DNA of 7,677 nucleotides, taken from contig DASXXM010000007.1 of assembly GCA_036503065.1 (NCBI GenBank), positions 1-7,677 on the forward strand, in the 5' to 3' direction. Shown one piece after another: positions 1 to 7,148 of the stretch (positions are counted from its first letter, which is position 1; each line of letters starts with the position of its first letter). A program made the translations under genes and the position numbers. The notes beneath the pieces were generated by a model. That model saw only the letters and a program-made list of their open reading frames with translations. It was not told where the DNA came from and did not search any database. This DNA is from DATEPR01 sp036503065. Its GTDB lineage: Bacteria; Actinomycetota; Actinomycetes; Mycobacteriales; Pseudonocardiaceae.

Positions 1-79
1 CAGCCAGATGGCTGGGGCAACCACCCTTCTATTGGTGGGAACGGAGGTGAGAGGTGTGTGTTCCCCCGATTCGGACTCA

Positions 80-124
80 CCCCACCCCAATCCCCGTTGC
101 GGGATAACGGGGATTGGGGTGGGG
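80..124. repeat. Long perfect inverted repeat (second hairpin)
   Basis: A 19-base perfect inverted repeat (80-98 and 106-124) with a seven-base loop (99-105). One arm is C-rich and the other G-rich, and neither side has a T-tract. It lies 35 bases beyond the operon terminator. It could be a backup terminator, a terminator for a gene converging from the left of the window, or a protein-binding palindrome. Its G-rich strand also holds four runs of three or more G. Confidence 0.7.
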
Positions 125-159
125 GGTGGTGGCTGGCGCGCCCTCTGAACTCAGGAAAT

Positions 160-199
160 CGACCTCCCGACGGGCCCTGCCGGGCCCGTCGGGAGGTCG
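160..199 (-). terminator. Operon terminator hairpin
   Basis: An 18-base perfect inverted repeat (160-177 and 182-199) encloses a four-base loop (178-181). It begins 25 bases after the MFS stop in the direction of transcription. On the minus strand the stem is followed by ATTTCC, a weak T-tract, as is common for intrinsic terminators in GC-rich actinomycetes. It marks the 3' end of the operon. Confidence 0.8.
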
Positions 200-224
200 T
201 CGGTTGTTCGTGCGTTCTGTTTCG

Positions 225-1424
225 CTAGACGGCGACCAGTTCCGCGGTGCGGTGGCGGATGGCGGGGGCGATCGCCAGCTGCGCGATCGACGCGACGATC
301 GCCAGGACGGCCAATGTCGACCACAGCGCCGCGGGGCCGATGTTGAGCAGGCCGGTGCCGATCCCCGGCGAGATCAGGTTGCTCACCGAGAACGCGAAAC
401 CGTACACCCCCATGTACCGGCCGCGCAGGTGCGCCGGTGCCAGGTTGACAGCGATCGTCGCGCTCACGCCGGTTACCACGATCTCGCCCAGCGACCACAC
501 GACGACCGTTGCCATGAAGCCGAGCGTGGTGGACACCAGCATGGTCAGGCCGAAGCCGATGCCGACCAACGTCATGCCCACCGCCGCCACCCGGCAGTGG
601 TCCTTCCGGCCGAGCCAGTTCAGCACCAGCGGCTGGACGAACACGACCACGACGCCGTTGACCGACAGCGCGATACCGTACGCGGCGGGGGACAGCCCGT
701 CGCCCTTCATCACCAGTGGCAGGGTGATCATCGACTGGTGGTACACCACGGCGTAGGCCAGCGTGATCAGCGTGAAGACCACCATCACCCGGTCGTCGAG
801 CACTTGGCGCAGCGAGCCGGTCCGCGTCGTGTCGCGGGGCTGTTCGTGGGACGCCGGGACCGCGAACCACACCATCAGGCCGAACGCGACGCACGTGATC
901 GCGTCAATCCAGAACAGCCACAGGATGCCCTTGCCCGCGAGCGAACCACCGGTCAGCACACCACCGGTGAAACCCAGGTTCACGGCCCAGAACAACAGTG
1001 CGAACGCCCGCGTACGGTCCTTGACCGGGATGATGTCACCGACGAGCGCGCTGGACGCCGGCCGGTAGATCTCCATGGCGACACCCAGCAGGAACATGCA
1101 TCCGACGATCACGGCGATGCTGTGGCTGTACGCCAGGGTCAACATGATCGCGGCCGTCGCCAACATGCCGCCGGTCAACGTGATGCGGCGCCCGTAGCGG
1201 TCCGACAGCGCGCCGGACAGCAGTTGCGAGAAGAACGCGCCCGCGCCGAACACGGTCAGGACGGCGCCGACCTCGGCGATCGACAGTCCACGGGTACCCG
1301 TCAGATAGAACGCGAAGAACGGCTGGACCATGGTGCCGAGGCGATTGACGAACGTACCGCCCCAGAGCACCCAGTACGACCGGGGCAGCCCGCCGAAGCG
1401 CTCATGGACGGCCCCGCGGATCAC
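225..1424 (-). CDS. MFS exporter (drug:proton antiporter type)
   Basis: A 399-residue inner-membrane protein with about twelve hydrophobic segments. The loop between segments 2 and 3 has MFS motif A, GALSDRYGRR (71-80, D75). NRLG at 27-30, EIYRPASSALVGD (118-130) and the PAHLRGRYMG stretch (330-339) are typical of DHA1-like efflux proteins of the MdtH type. A hydrophilic loop around 190-210 separates the two six-helix halves. As the last gene of a biosynthetic operon it most likely exports the product and gives self-resistance. The start is GTG 1424, overlapping the ATP-grasp stop by four bases, with a GGTGGA ribosome site just upstream; a longer open frame to 1814 is a shadow of the ATP-grasp gene. 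The stop TAG is followed 25 bases later by a terminator hairpin. Family is clear; import or a different substrate cannot be excluded. Confidence 0.9.
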   Translation of the reverse strand: MIRGAVHERFGGLPRSYWVLWGGTFVNRLGTMVQPFFAFYLTGTRGLSIAEVGAVLTVFGAGAFFSQLLSGALSDRYGRRITLTGGMLATAAIMLTLAYSHSIAVIVGCMFLLGVAMEIYRPASSALVGDIIPVKDRTRAFALLFWAVNLGFTGGVLTGGSLAGKGILWLFWIDAITCVAFGLMVWFAVPASHEQPRDTTRTGSLRQVLDDRVMVVFTLITLAYAVVYHQSMITLPLVMKGDGLSPAAYGIALSVNGVVVVFVQPLVLNWLGRKDHCRVAAVGMTLVGIGFGLTMLVSTTLGFMATVVVWSLGEIVVTGVSATIAVNLAPAHLRGRYMGVYGFAFSVSNLISPGIGTGLLNIGPAALWSTLAVLAIVASIAQLAIAPAIRHRTAELVAV

Positions 1425-2716
1425 GACTCGTCCACCGTGATGGTGACCGTGTCGCCGTACTCCTTGGTCAGCTGCTCGACCGGTTCGTCGAACGGCAGGT
1501 CGAAGATCACCGACACCGACCGCGCCTCCGAGTCGGTCTGCGGGCCGAGTACATCTCCCTCGAGCATCGTCACCAGCACCGCGTGGTCCTTGGCCGGCGC
1601 ATCTGCGGCCTGCGGGGTGAACGCCGGCCACAGGTCGTCGCGGGTCACCCACGACACCGGGGCTCCCGTGCTGGTGACGGCGCGCAGCACGCCGAACGGG
1701 TGCTCCAGGTAGACCTGGGACGCCCGCCGCCGCGGTGCCGGGTAGGTCGCCGGCGTACCGAGGGCGAGGTCGACCATCACCGGCTCCAGCGGCTGCCCCG
1801 TCGCGAGCTCCCACAGGAACGTGATGCCGTCGCCGGGCAGCCGCGTCGCGACCTCCATCATGACAGGGCCGTCCGCGGACAGCCGGAACTCCGCGTGCGT
1901 GATCCCGTCCCGGAAGCCCAGCCTGGCCAGTACCTTCCTGTTGGCATCGATCAGGGCCTGGGCGTCCACATCGGACAGCTCAGCCGGCGACGTGTGGCCC
2001 ATCTCGGTGAAGTAGATGCCGGTCGACTCGTTCGTTCGCTTGCCCGTCACGCCCGACCACAGCACCTGGCCGTGCTGGGTCAGCGCCTCCACCGAGAACT
2101 CCGGGCCAACCACGCGGCTCTCGACCAGAACCGTCTCGTCCTCCGGGTAGGTCGCGAGGATGCCCGGCAGGTCCGCGGGGTCGTCCACCTGCCGCACACC
2201 CAGGCTGGAGAAGCGCCCCACCGGCTTCACCACGACCGGGAACGTCACGTCCGACCCGATCGGGCCGCCGCGCTCCGACGGCGGGACCACCTGGAACTTC
2301 GGCGACAGGTCGGGCAGCGCGGTCCGCTGGAGCATCTTGTTGCGGCTGATCCGACTGGCGGCCGAACCCGCGCCCGGCACGCCGAGGCAGTCGCCGACGA
2401 CACCCACCGGCTCGACGAAGAAGTCGCCGATGCACATCACGGCCTTGACGTCGTAGCGGCGCAGCAGCGGCTGGATGCCGGGCACGACGAAGTCGACCTT
2501 CGCGTCCTCGACCTCGACGACGTCCGCCAGCTTCGACAGCGGGTGATCCGGGTCGGCGCGCAGTTCGGCGAGCCGGACCGCATCGGTGTGCGGGGTGACG
2601 ACGAGCAACGGCGCGTAGCCGCGCCGGTGTGCCTCGGTGATGAGCCGGGTCTGGCGGGCGACGATCACGAGATCGCCCATGAACAGGACGGCGGGTGGCC
2701 GGATGGTGGCGTTCAT
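1421..2716 (-). CDS. ATP-grasp ligase, probable amino acid/peptide ligase
   Basis: A 431-residue ATP-grasp enzyme. Residues 1-110 form the pre-ATP-grasp domain. RNKMLQR (125-131) is the lead-in helix. FPVVVKPV (159-166) carries the ATP-binding lysine K164, followed by the flexible loop GRFSSLGV. VESRVVGPEFSVEAL (198-212) is the central strand pair. HAEFRLS (274-280, E276) and VMMEVATRLPGDG (285-297, E288 and R292) are the metal- and phosphate-binding strands. These enzymes make an acyl phosphate from a carboxylate and join it to an amine. The pattern fits the L-amino acid ligase/carnosine synthase-like group rather than purine or biotin enzymes. In this operon it could couple the hydrazine amino acid to a second amino acid, giving an NRPS-independent dipeptide or amide. 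The ATG start is 4 bases after the FAD gene stop. The TGA stop overlaps the exporter's GTG start by 4 bases (GTGA). Substrates cannot be read from sequence. Confidence 0.88.
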   Translation of the reverse strand: MNATIRPPAVLFMGDLVIVARQTRLITEAHRRGYAPLLVVTPHTDAVRLAELRADPDHPLSKLADVVEVEDAKVDFVVPGIQPLLRRYDVKAVMCIGDFFVEPVGVVGDCLGVPGAGSAASRISRNKMLQRTALPDLSPKFQVVPPSERGGPIGSDVTFPVVVKPVGRFSSLGVRQVDDPADLPGILATYPEDETVLVESRVVGPEFSVEALTQHGQVLWSGVTGKRTNESTGIYFTEMGHTSPAELSDVDAQALIDANRKVLARLGFRDGITHAEFRLSADGPVMMEVATRLPGDGITFLWELATGQPLEPVMVDLALGTPATYPAPRRRASQVYLEHPFGVLRAVTSTGAPVSWVTRDDLWPAFTPQAADAPAKDHAVLVTMLEGDVLGPQTDSEARSVSVIFDLPFDEPVEQLTKEYGDTVTITVDES

Positions 2717-2720
2717 CGTT

Positions 2721-4583
2721 TCAGTCCTTCGGTTCGGAGTCGGAGATGACCCGCAGCACGCTGCGGGCCAACGAGTCGTTCTGCCGGAACGCCGCCGCGT
2801 TCGATCGCGGTGTCGCGAACGTGGCGAAGTGCCACACGTTGGTGAACGGCCCGATCGCGTAGCGGCGCGGGTGCGAGCGCCCGTCCCGGTCCAGCACTCG
2901 ATAGTCCGTTGTGGACACCTGTAGCCGGCCTGAGCTGTGTTCGAAGCCGTCGTCGTCGACCAACACGTGGTCGGTGGCCTCGCCGCGCTCGTAGAGTCCG
3001 CGCAGCAGTGGGTCGGTGGTCCGGCTCAGGTCGGCCTGCGGCAGCCGTGCCTCCACCAGCGCGGTCGCCTCGACGGTGTCCGGCATGCTCGCACTGCCCG
3101 CCCGGAACACGCCGCGTTCGTCGGTGGCGACCCACATGTCGGCGCCGAGGAACCGCAGCAGGCCCGCCTCCGAGAGCGCGAGCAACTGACGGCCGCGCTG
3201 CGCGGGCGGGCCGCTTGTGTAGTACTCGAAGAATCCCTGCCACCACCCGTGCACGTCGGCCACCATCGACCGGGCGGGGATCCGGTCGGTGGCCTCGAGT
3301 TGGCGCAACTGCCGGTTGACCGACAGCATCGCCTGGTTCGCGCCGAGGTCGGCGCTGTGAATGAACTCGTTGCGGCGCCGGAGGTCGGCCGCGATATGGC
3401 GGCGCAGATGGCGTTGCAGCTCGTCGAGACCGTTGAACCGCAGGCCAGCCAGCGGCTGGTCCAGCGCGGCGAGGTCGAGCCGGTCGGCGGGTTCGGGCAC
3501 GGTCGCCTCGATCAGCGCGCGCAGTGCCATACTGTCCCATTCGGACTCGGCGTAGGCGCGGGCGAATTCGGGCCACCCCGATGTCACCCGGTTCGGGTGT
3601 CCGGTGATCAGTTCGTGGTAGTAGGCCCAGCCGATCTCCTTGGCCATCAACGGCCACAGGTCGGCGCGGAAGTCGATCCGGGCGCGGTCGGCCAGTTCCT
3701 CGTCGAGCAGGGCGGCGTCGAAGAAACGCGGCAGCGGCGCCTGCGGACCGACCAGCCGGTAGGCGATCTTGGCCCGCTGCGGTACGCCACGGCGGGAACC
3801 GACGTACAGCACCGGTTCCTCGCCGCACGGCAGGTACCGCAACCTGCCCTTGTCCATGACGTACTCGCCGCCGCGGCCCTCGGTCAGCAGGGCCATCACG
3901 TCGACGAAAGCGGCGCCGAATCCGCGCAGGACGACATCTTCTCCCGGCTTGAACGCGGACAGGTCCGCGTCTGCGGTGTAGGCGTAAGGGAGGTAACGCA
4001 GGCCGTGCCGGGCGGCGAACGCCGCCACCCGCACGTCCTCCTCGGTCGGTTCGGCTTCCTGGTGGCCCAACGCCAGGATCACCGCGTCGGCGATCCGCGG
4101 TTCTGCGCGGTCCGCCAACCAGACCCACTGCCGCTCGTCCGGTCCGCCGACCAACCGGGTCGCGCGGGTCTCGTGTACGACGACCGTCACGTTGTCCGGG
4201 CACTCGGCCAGAATCCGGTCGAACACCCAGCCCAGGTAGCGGCCCTGCACCTGGCGGCTGGCGAAGCTCATGCCCAGCACCTCCCAGTGCGTGCCGTCCG
4301 CGGCGGCCCACTCGGCGAGCGATGGCCCCGGTCGGATCGGTCCCGCGCACCGCACGGTGTCGTCGGTGAACATGGTGATATTGCCCGCCATCGCGTTCAT
4401 CCACATCAGCGCCGACTGCTGCTGTCGCCACACCCGCCCACCGCCGGGCGGAAAGGGGTCGATCAACTCGATCCGCAGCGGCCGGGACAGCGGGATGTCG
4501 CCGACGTTGGCCAGCAACCGTTCCAGGATTCCGGTGCCGCGCGGCCCAGCGCCGATGATGGCGACCACCAACGGTTCAGTCAC
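2721..4583 (-). CDS. FAD/NAD(P)-binding oxidoreductase, possible second amine N-oxygenase
   Basis: A 620-residue flavoprotein. An FAD-binding Rossmann motif GAGPRG (11-16) with GTGILERLL directly after is typical of the FAD-NAD(P)-binding (NAD_binding_9) proteins. A central ALGH (171-174) and a second glycine-rich turn GFGAAF (221-226) suggest separate FAD and NAD(P)H sites, as in flavin N-monooxygenases. The C-terminal half (about 290-620) is not a domain I can name. Length and layout recall the aspartate N-monooxygenase family (CreE/FzmM), which makes nitrosuccinate, but I cannot confirm this without alignment, and no partner nitrosuccinate lyase is in the window. Alternatives are oxidation of the hydrazine to a hydrazone or azo group, or cleavage of the lysine-linked hydrazine. 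The start is GTG 4583 with a GGGGCGGA ribosome site four bases upstream; the FAD motif begins ten residues in, so no longer N-terminus is needed. It starts 15 bases after the oxygenase stop and ends 4 bases before the ATP-grasp gene. Confidence 0.8.
   Translation of the reverse strand: MTEPLVVAIIGAGPRGTGILERLLANVGDIPLSRPLRIELIDPFPPGGGRVWRQQQSALMWMNAMAGNITMFTDDTVRCAGPIRPGPSLAEWAAADGTHWEVLGMSFASRQVQGRYLGWVFDRILAECPDNVTVVVHETRATRLVGGPDERQWVWLADRAEPRIADAVILALGHQEAEPTEEDVRVAAFAARHGLRYLPYAYTADADLSAFKPGEDVVLRGFGAAFVDVMALLTEGRGGEYVMDKGRLRYLPCGEEPVLYVGSRRGVPQRAKIAYRLVGPQAPLPRFFDAALLDEELADRARIDFRADLWPLMAKEIGWAYYHELITGHPNRVTSGWPEFARAYAESEWDSMALRALIEATVPEPADRLDLAALDQPLAGLRFNGLDELQRHLRRHIAADLRRRNEFIHSADLGANQAMLSVNRQLRQLEATDRIPARSMVADVHGWWQGFFEYYTSGPPAQRGRQLLALSEAGLLRFLGADMWVATDERGVFRAGSASMPDTVEATALVEARLPQADLSRTTDPLLRGLYERGEATDHVLVDDDGFEHSSGRLQVSTTDYRVLDRDGRSHPRRYAIGPFTNVWHFATFATPRSNAAAFRQNDSLARSVLRVISDSEPKD
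2725..2730 (-). promoter_or_regulatory. Shine-Dalgarno site of the ATP-grasp gene
   Basis: GAAGGA reads on the minus strand inside the last codons of the FAD protein, eight bases before the ATG at 2716. It fixes the ATP-grasp start and shows that the gene can load its own ribosomes as well as being coupled to the gene before it. Confidence 0.65.
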
Positions 4584-4598
4584 GATGTCCGCCCCGCA

Positions 4599-5573
4599 CT
4601 ACCGGTCCAGCACGTAACCGTCGTGCGGCCGGTGGTCGCGCGAGCGGCGCAGGTCGGTGGCCACGAAGGTGCGCTGCAACCAGCGGTCGGCGCCGTCGTA
4701 CCGAGGCCGGAACGCGGTACGCCCGTGTGCGGCCACCCGATTGTCCACAATGGCCAGATCGCCTGCGTCGAGCCGAACCACGTTGGTCACGGACTCGAAC
4801 GTCCGGCCCAGTTCGTCCAGCGCCGCACGTGCCCGGGTGGTCAACGCGGTGGTCGCGGACATGTCGACTCGCATGTCCGGGTCCTCCGGCGCACCGCTGA
4901 GGACCGCGTGCGGCGCCGTCGCGCCGCCCTCGGATCCGAATGACGGTGGCGGTTCGGTGACGAACTCGGCGCTGAACAGCACATCCCGGGTCGCCGCGGT
5001 GAGCAGCGACAGCACCTCACGTATGCACACCGCGCGCAGACCGGCGACTCGGTCGTGGTCGGGCCGCAGACACAACAGCATGACGTAGTCCGGCCGGTGC
5101 TCGTGGAACGCATTCTCGTTGTGGAACGACAGCAGCACCGAACCGGCGTTGCCCTGAAATGCCTCCTTGCCGGGCACCGGCACCACGTCCTGCACCAGCG
5201 CGCCGGACTTCTCCGCCCGGAACGCCGCCGGTTCGCCGAGCGCGCACGCGGCCAGCATGAGCGCGGATGCCGCGACGGTGACCGCCCGCTGTGCCGAACC
5301 GTCGACCGACGGCGTCGGCGGCAGCGACTCGGCGTCCACCGGAAGGCCGTGCACCAACAGGGTTCCGGTCGGGCCGGAGTGCCGGCGGAACCGTCGCAAC
5401 GCCTGGCGCAACGCGGGCGGCAGCAATGCCGACGCGTGCTGGACATCGGTGATCCACGCCGGGTCGTCGACCTGTTCGGTCCCCCATGAGCACAGTTCGA
5501 GCGCGATCCGGTTCACCTCGGCGGCATCCGCCCGGCTCAGCGTCGCCGCGTGTCCCAGTGTGGTCGTCGACAT
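4599..5573 (-). CDS. Fe(II)/2-oxoglutarate-dependent amino acid hydroxylase (AsnO/VioC-like)
   Basis: A 324-residue protein of the clavaminate synthase/TauD-like superfamily. The iron triad is visible: H151-x-E153 in HNENAF, and H283 in AAHGRTAF. R297, 14 residues after H283 in DRWLQR, is the expected 2-oxoglutarate-binding arginine; this spacing is the same as I recall for AsnO and VioC. The stretch RPDYVMLLCLR (160-170) is typical of this subgroup, which hydroxylates free amino acids such as asparagine and arginine, usually at the beta carbon. Two-histidine/one-carboxylate enzymes use O2 and 2-oxoglutarate in the cytoplasm. The start is ATG 5573, overlapping the MetRS-like stop as TGATG, with a GGGGG run seven bases upstream. 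A longer open frame to 5963 is a shadow of the upstream gene. The substrate is unknown: it could be the starter amino acid, the N-N linked product or a later dipeptide. Other outcomes of this fold (desaturation, ring closure) are possible. Confidence 0.88.
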   Translation of the reverse strand: MSTTTLGHAATLSRADAAEVNRIALELCSWGTEQVDDPAWITDVQHASALLPPALRQALRRFRRHSGPTGTLLVHGLPVDAESLPPTPSVDGSAQRAVTVAASALMLAACALGEPAAFRAEKSGALVQDVVPVPGKEAFQGNAGSVLLSFHNENAFHEHRPDYVMLLCLRPDHDRVAGLRAVCIREVLSLLTAATRDVLFSAEFVTEPPPSFGSEGGATAPHAVLSGAPEDPDMRVDMSATTALTTRARAALDELGRTFESVTNVVRLDAGDLAIVDNRVAAHGRTAFRPRYDGADRWLQRTFVATDLRRSRDHRPHDGYVLDR

Positions 5574-7147
5574 CACCGCACCCCCTGCTCGAATCCGGGC
5601 AACGCGAACGGCGTCACCGTGGTGGCGGGCGCCGCATCGAACCGGCACACGAATCCGCCAACGCGACTCGCGGTCGCCGCGAGGTCGATCAGGATCGGCG
5701 ACGCGCCGGTGATCAACGCCTGCACCTCGCAGAACACGTCGCCAAGGGCGGCGTCCGGGGCGCTGCGCGACAGGCGGTCGAGTTGGTCGACGATCAGGGT
5801 CGCGGCCCTGGTCAGACTGTACGAAGTCAGGTCGTAGCAGACACGGAACCGGCTCAGGACGGCCGCCGCGCGGGCTCGGGCCGCGTCCGACACCGGCAGC
5901 GCGACGCCGTTGACACCGGCCTCCGCGACCGACTTGCCGAGCAGTGCCGCGAGCCGGTGCCACGGGTCGGCCAGCCGTCCACAGGCGACCTTCGCCAGCG
6001 CCTCACGGCCGAAGTTGGTCTGCTGGTGCTCCGGCGCGGACAGCGCGAGGTAGAACCGGATCAGGTCCCTCGGCACCTCGTCGAGCAGATCACCGGTGTG
6101 CAGGACGTGGCCGAGGCTGGTGGAGAACTTCTCGTTCTCCAGTTCGTAGAACTCGTTGGAGATGATCGTGTCCGGCAGCACGTACCTGCCATCGTGGGCC
6201 ATCAGCAGTGCTACGTGGGTCAGGCCCCAGAAGTAGACGTTGTCGAACCCGATGAAGTAGATGACCTCGGCATCCCGCTCGGCCAGCCACAGCTCGTCGT
6301 CCGCGGCGACGCGCCCGCCGAGTTGCTCGGCGGCGAACGCGCTGCAGTACATCACCGCTGGCATGCCCTCGACCCATGCGTTGATCACCTGGCCCCGGGT
6401 CTCGGGGAACGGCGCCGGGATGCCCCAGCCGACCGGGTAGGTGATCGGGAAGTCGGGCAACGGTTTGGCCAGCATCTCGCGGAACAGCTGCACGGTGTGC
6501 GGGCGCATCCTGGACTCGCGCTCGGCGAAGAACCCGGTCAGCCGCTCCCGGTACCGCTCCATCGGCAGCACCAGGATCTCGGCCTCCCGGTGGGTGACCG
6601 GATCGTCAGGGTCCATAGTGGACTGTGGCTGGACCAGTTCGTCGAAGTTGTTCGGGTGGCCGCAGCTCTCGCACAGCCCGCCCCGGCTGCGTACCAGGCA
6701 GACCGGGCAGTAGCCGCAGACCAGGCCCTCGACCAGGAATTCGTCTGTTCGGACGTCGTAGGGCAGCAGAACCTTGCGCAGCTCGAACCTTCCCTTGACG
6801 TGCAGGGCGTTGACGAACTCCAGGACGGACGCGCGGTAGCGGTCGTCGTACGGGGCGAACCCGTCCAGTGAGATGCCCATGTCGGCCAGGGTCCGCCGGA
6901 TCGCGTGCCACGACGTGCCGGCCAGCTGCGCGGGCGGCATGGCCTTGCGGCGTGCGCTGGCCAGTACGTAGGTCTGGCTGTCGTCCGTGCCGGAGGCGAA
7001 GACGACGTCCCGGCCGGCCGCACGCAGGTAGCGGGCGTGCACGTCGGCCGCCATGAACGGGCCTGCGATGTGCCCGACGTGCAGGTCGCCGTTGGAGGTC
7101 GGCGGCGTGTCGATGACGATGGCGCGCCGTCCCGAGTGGTCGGTCAC
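5573..7147 (-). CDS. MetRS-like amino-acid-activating enzyme, likely the ester-forming half of a hydrazine synthetase
   Basis: A 524-residue class I aminoacyl-tRNA synthetase homologue of the methionyl type. Visible parts: the HIGH signature as HVGH (residues 23-26); a zinc knuckle CPVC...CESC (147-150 and 159-162, with C144 nearby); the KMSKS loop as KFSTS (340-344); and a helical C-terminal region of about 180 residues. ATP-site motifs are kept, so amino acid adenylation is likely. The regions that hold methionine in true MetRS are changed: W258-VEGMP...Y267 replaces the W-(L/F)-DAP-IGY signature, and VYFW (304-307) has tryptophan where the methionine-contacting histidine normally sits. This is therefore probably not a housekeeping enzyme. 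Known Spb40/PyrN-type enzymes use such a domain to activate an amino acid (glycine or glutamate in studied cases) and transfer it to the oxygen of an N-hydroxylated side chain. The GTG start is one base after the cupin stop. The stop TGA shares one base with the next ATG. Family is sure; role rests on context. Confidence 0.9.
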   Translation of the reverse strand: MTDHSGRRAIVIDTPPTSNGDLHVGHIAGPFMAADVHARYLRAAGRDVVFASGTDDSQTYVLASARRKAMPPAQLAGTSWHAIRRTLADMGISLDGFAPYDDRYRASVLEFVNALHVKGRFELRKVLLPYDVRTDEFLVEGLVCGYCPVCLVRSRGGLCESCGHPNNFDELVQPQSTMDPDDPVTHREAEILVLPMERYRERLTGFFAERESRMRPHTVQLFREMLAKPLPDFPITYPVGWGIPAPFPETRGQVINAWVEGMPAVMYCSAFAAEQLGGRVAADDELWLAERDAEVIYFIGFDNVYFWGLTHVALLMAHDGRYVLPDTIISNEFYELENEKFSTSLGHVLHTGDLLDEVPRDLIRFYLALSAPEHQQTNFGREALAKVACGRLADPWHRLAALLGKSVAEAGVNGVALPVSDAARARAAAVLSRFRVCYDLTSYSLTRAATLIVDQLDRLSRSAPDAALGDVFCEVQALITGASPILIDLAATASRVGGFVCRFDAAPATTVTPFALPGFEQGVR

Positions 7148-7148
7148 G

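Larger units (their letters stand above)
1..224. other. Non-coding region downstream of the operon
   Basis: Apart from the hairpins at 80-124 and 160-199 I find no gene here. A small inverted repeat CAGCC-AGAT-GGCTG sits at 1-14 and may continue past the left edge. Short open frames on the plus strand through 1-110 have no recognisable protein features and run into the hairpins. No tRNA or clear promoter was seen. Confidence 0.6.

Noticed and set aside
114..1712. 532-residue open frame on the plus strand opposite the MFS gene
   Set aside because: Low-complexity, Arg/His/Gln/Asp-rich translation with no domain, running through both hairpins. The opposite strand encodes a clear MFS protein; this is a GC-bias shadow.
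1425..1814. N-terminal extension of the MFS frame
   Set aside because: The extra 130 residues are out-of-frame ATP-grasp sequence. GTG 1424 with a ribosome site and stop overlap is the better start.
1583..2749. 388-residue plus-strand frame opposite the ATP-grasp gene
   Set aside because: Arg-rich shadow without domains; the minus strand has all ATP-grasp motifs.
2713..4431. 572-residue second minus-strand frame over the FAD gene
   Set aside because: Arg/Gly/Pro-rich alternate frame; the GAGPRG-containing frame is the real gene.
2937..4943. 668-residue open frame on the plus strand opposite the FAD and oxygenase genes
   Set aside because: It spans two well-supported minus-strand genes and their junction and shows no recognisable motif.
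5574..5963. N-terminal extension of the oxygenase frame
   Set aside because: The extra residues are a shadow of the MetRS-like C-terminus; ATG 5573 overlaps the upstream stop and has a G-rich ribosome site.
5486..6871. 461-residue plus-strand frame opposite the MetRS-like gene
   Set aside because: Shadow frame; the minus strand carries HVGH, the zinc knuckle and KFSTS.
5573..7147. Housekeeping methionyl-tRNA synthetase, or a resistant duplicate of it
   Set aside because: The methionine-pocket signatures are altered, and the gene lies inside an operon with a cupin and an N-hydroxylase. A self-resistance copy would be expected to keep methionine specificity.
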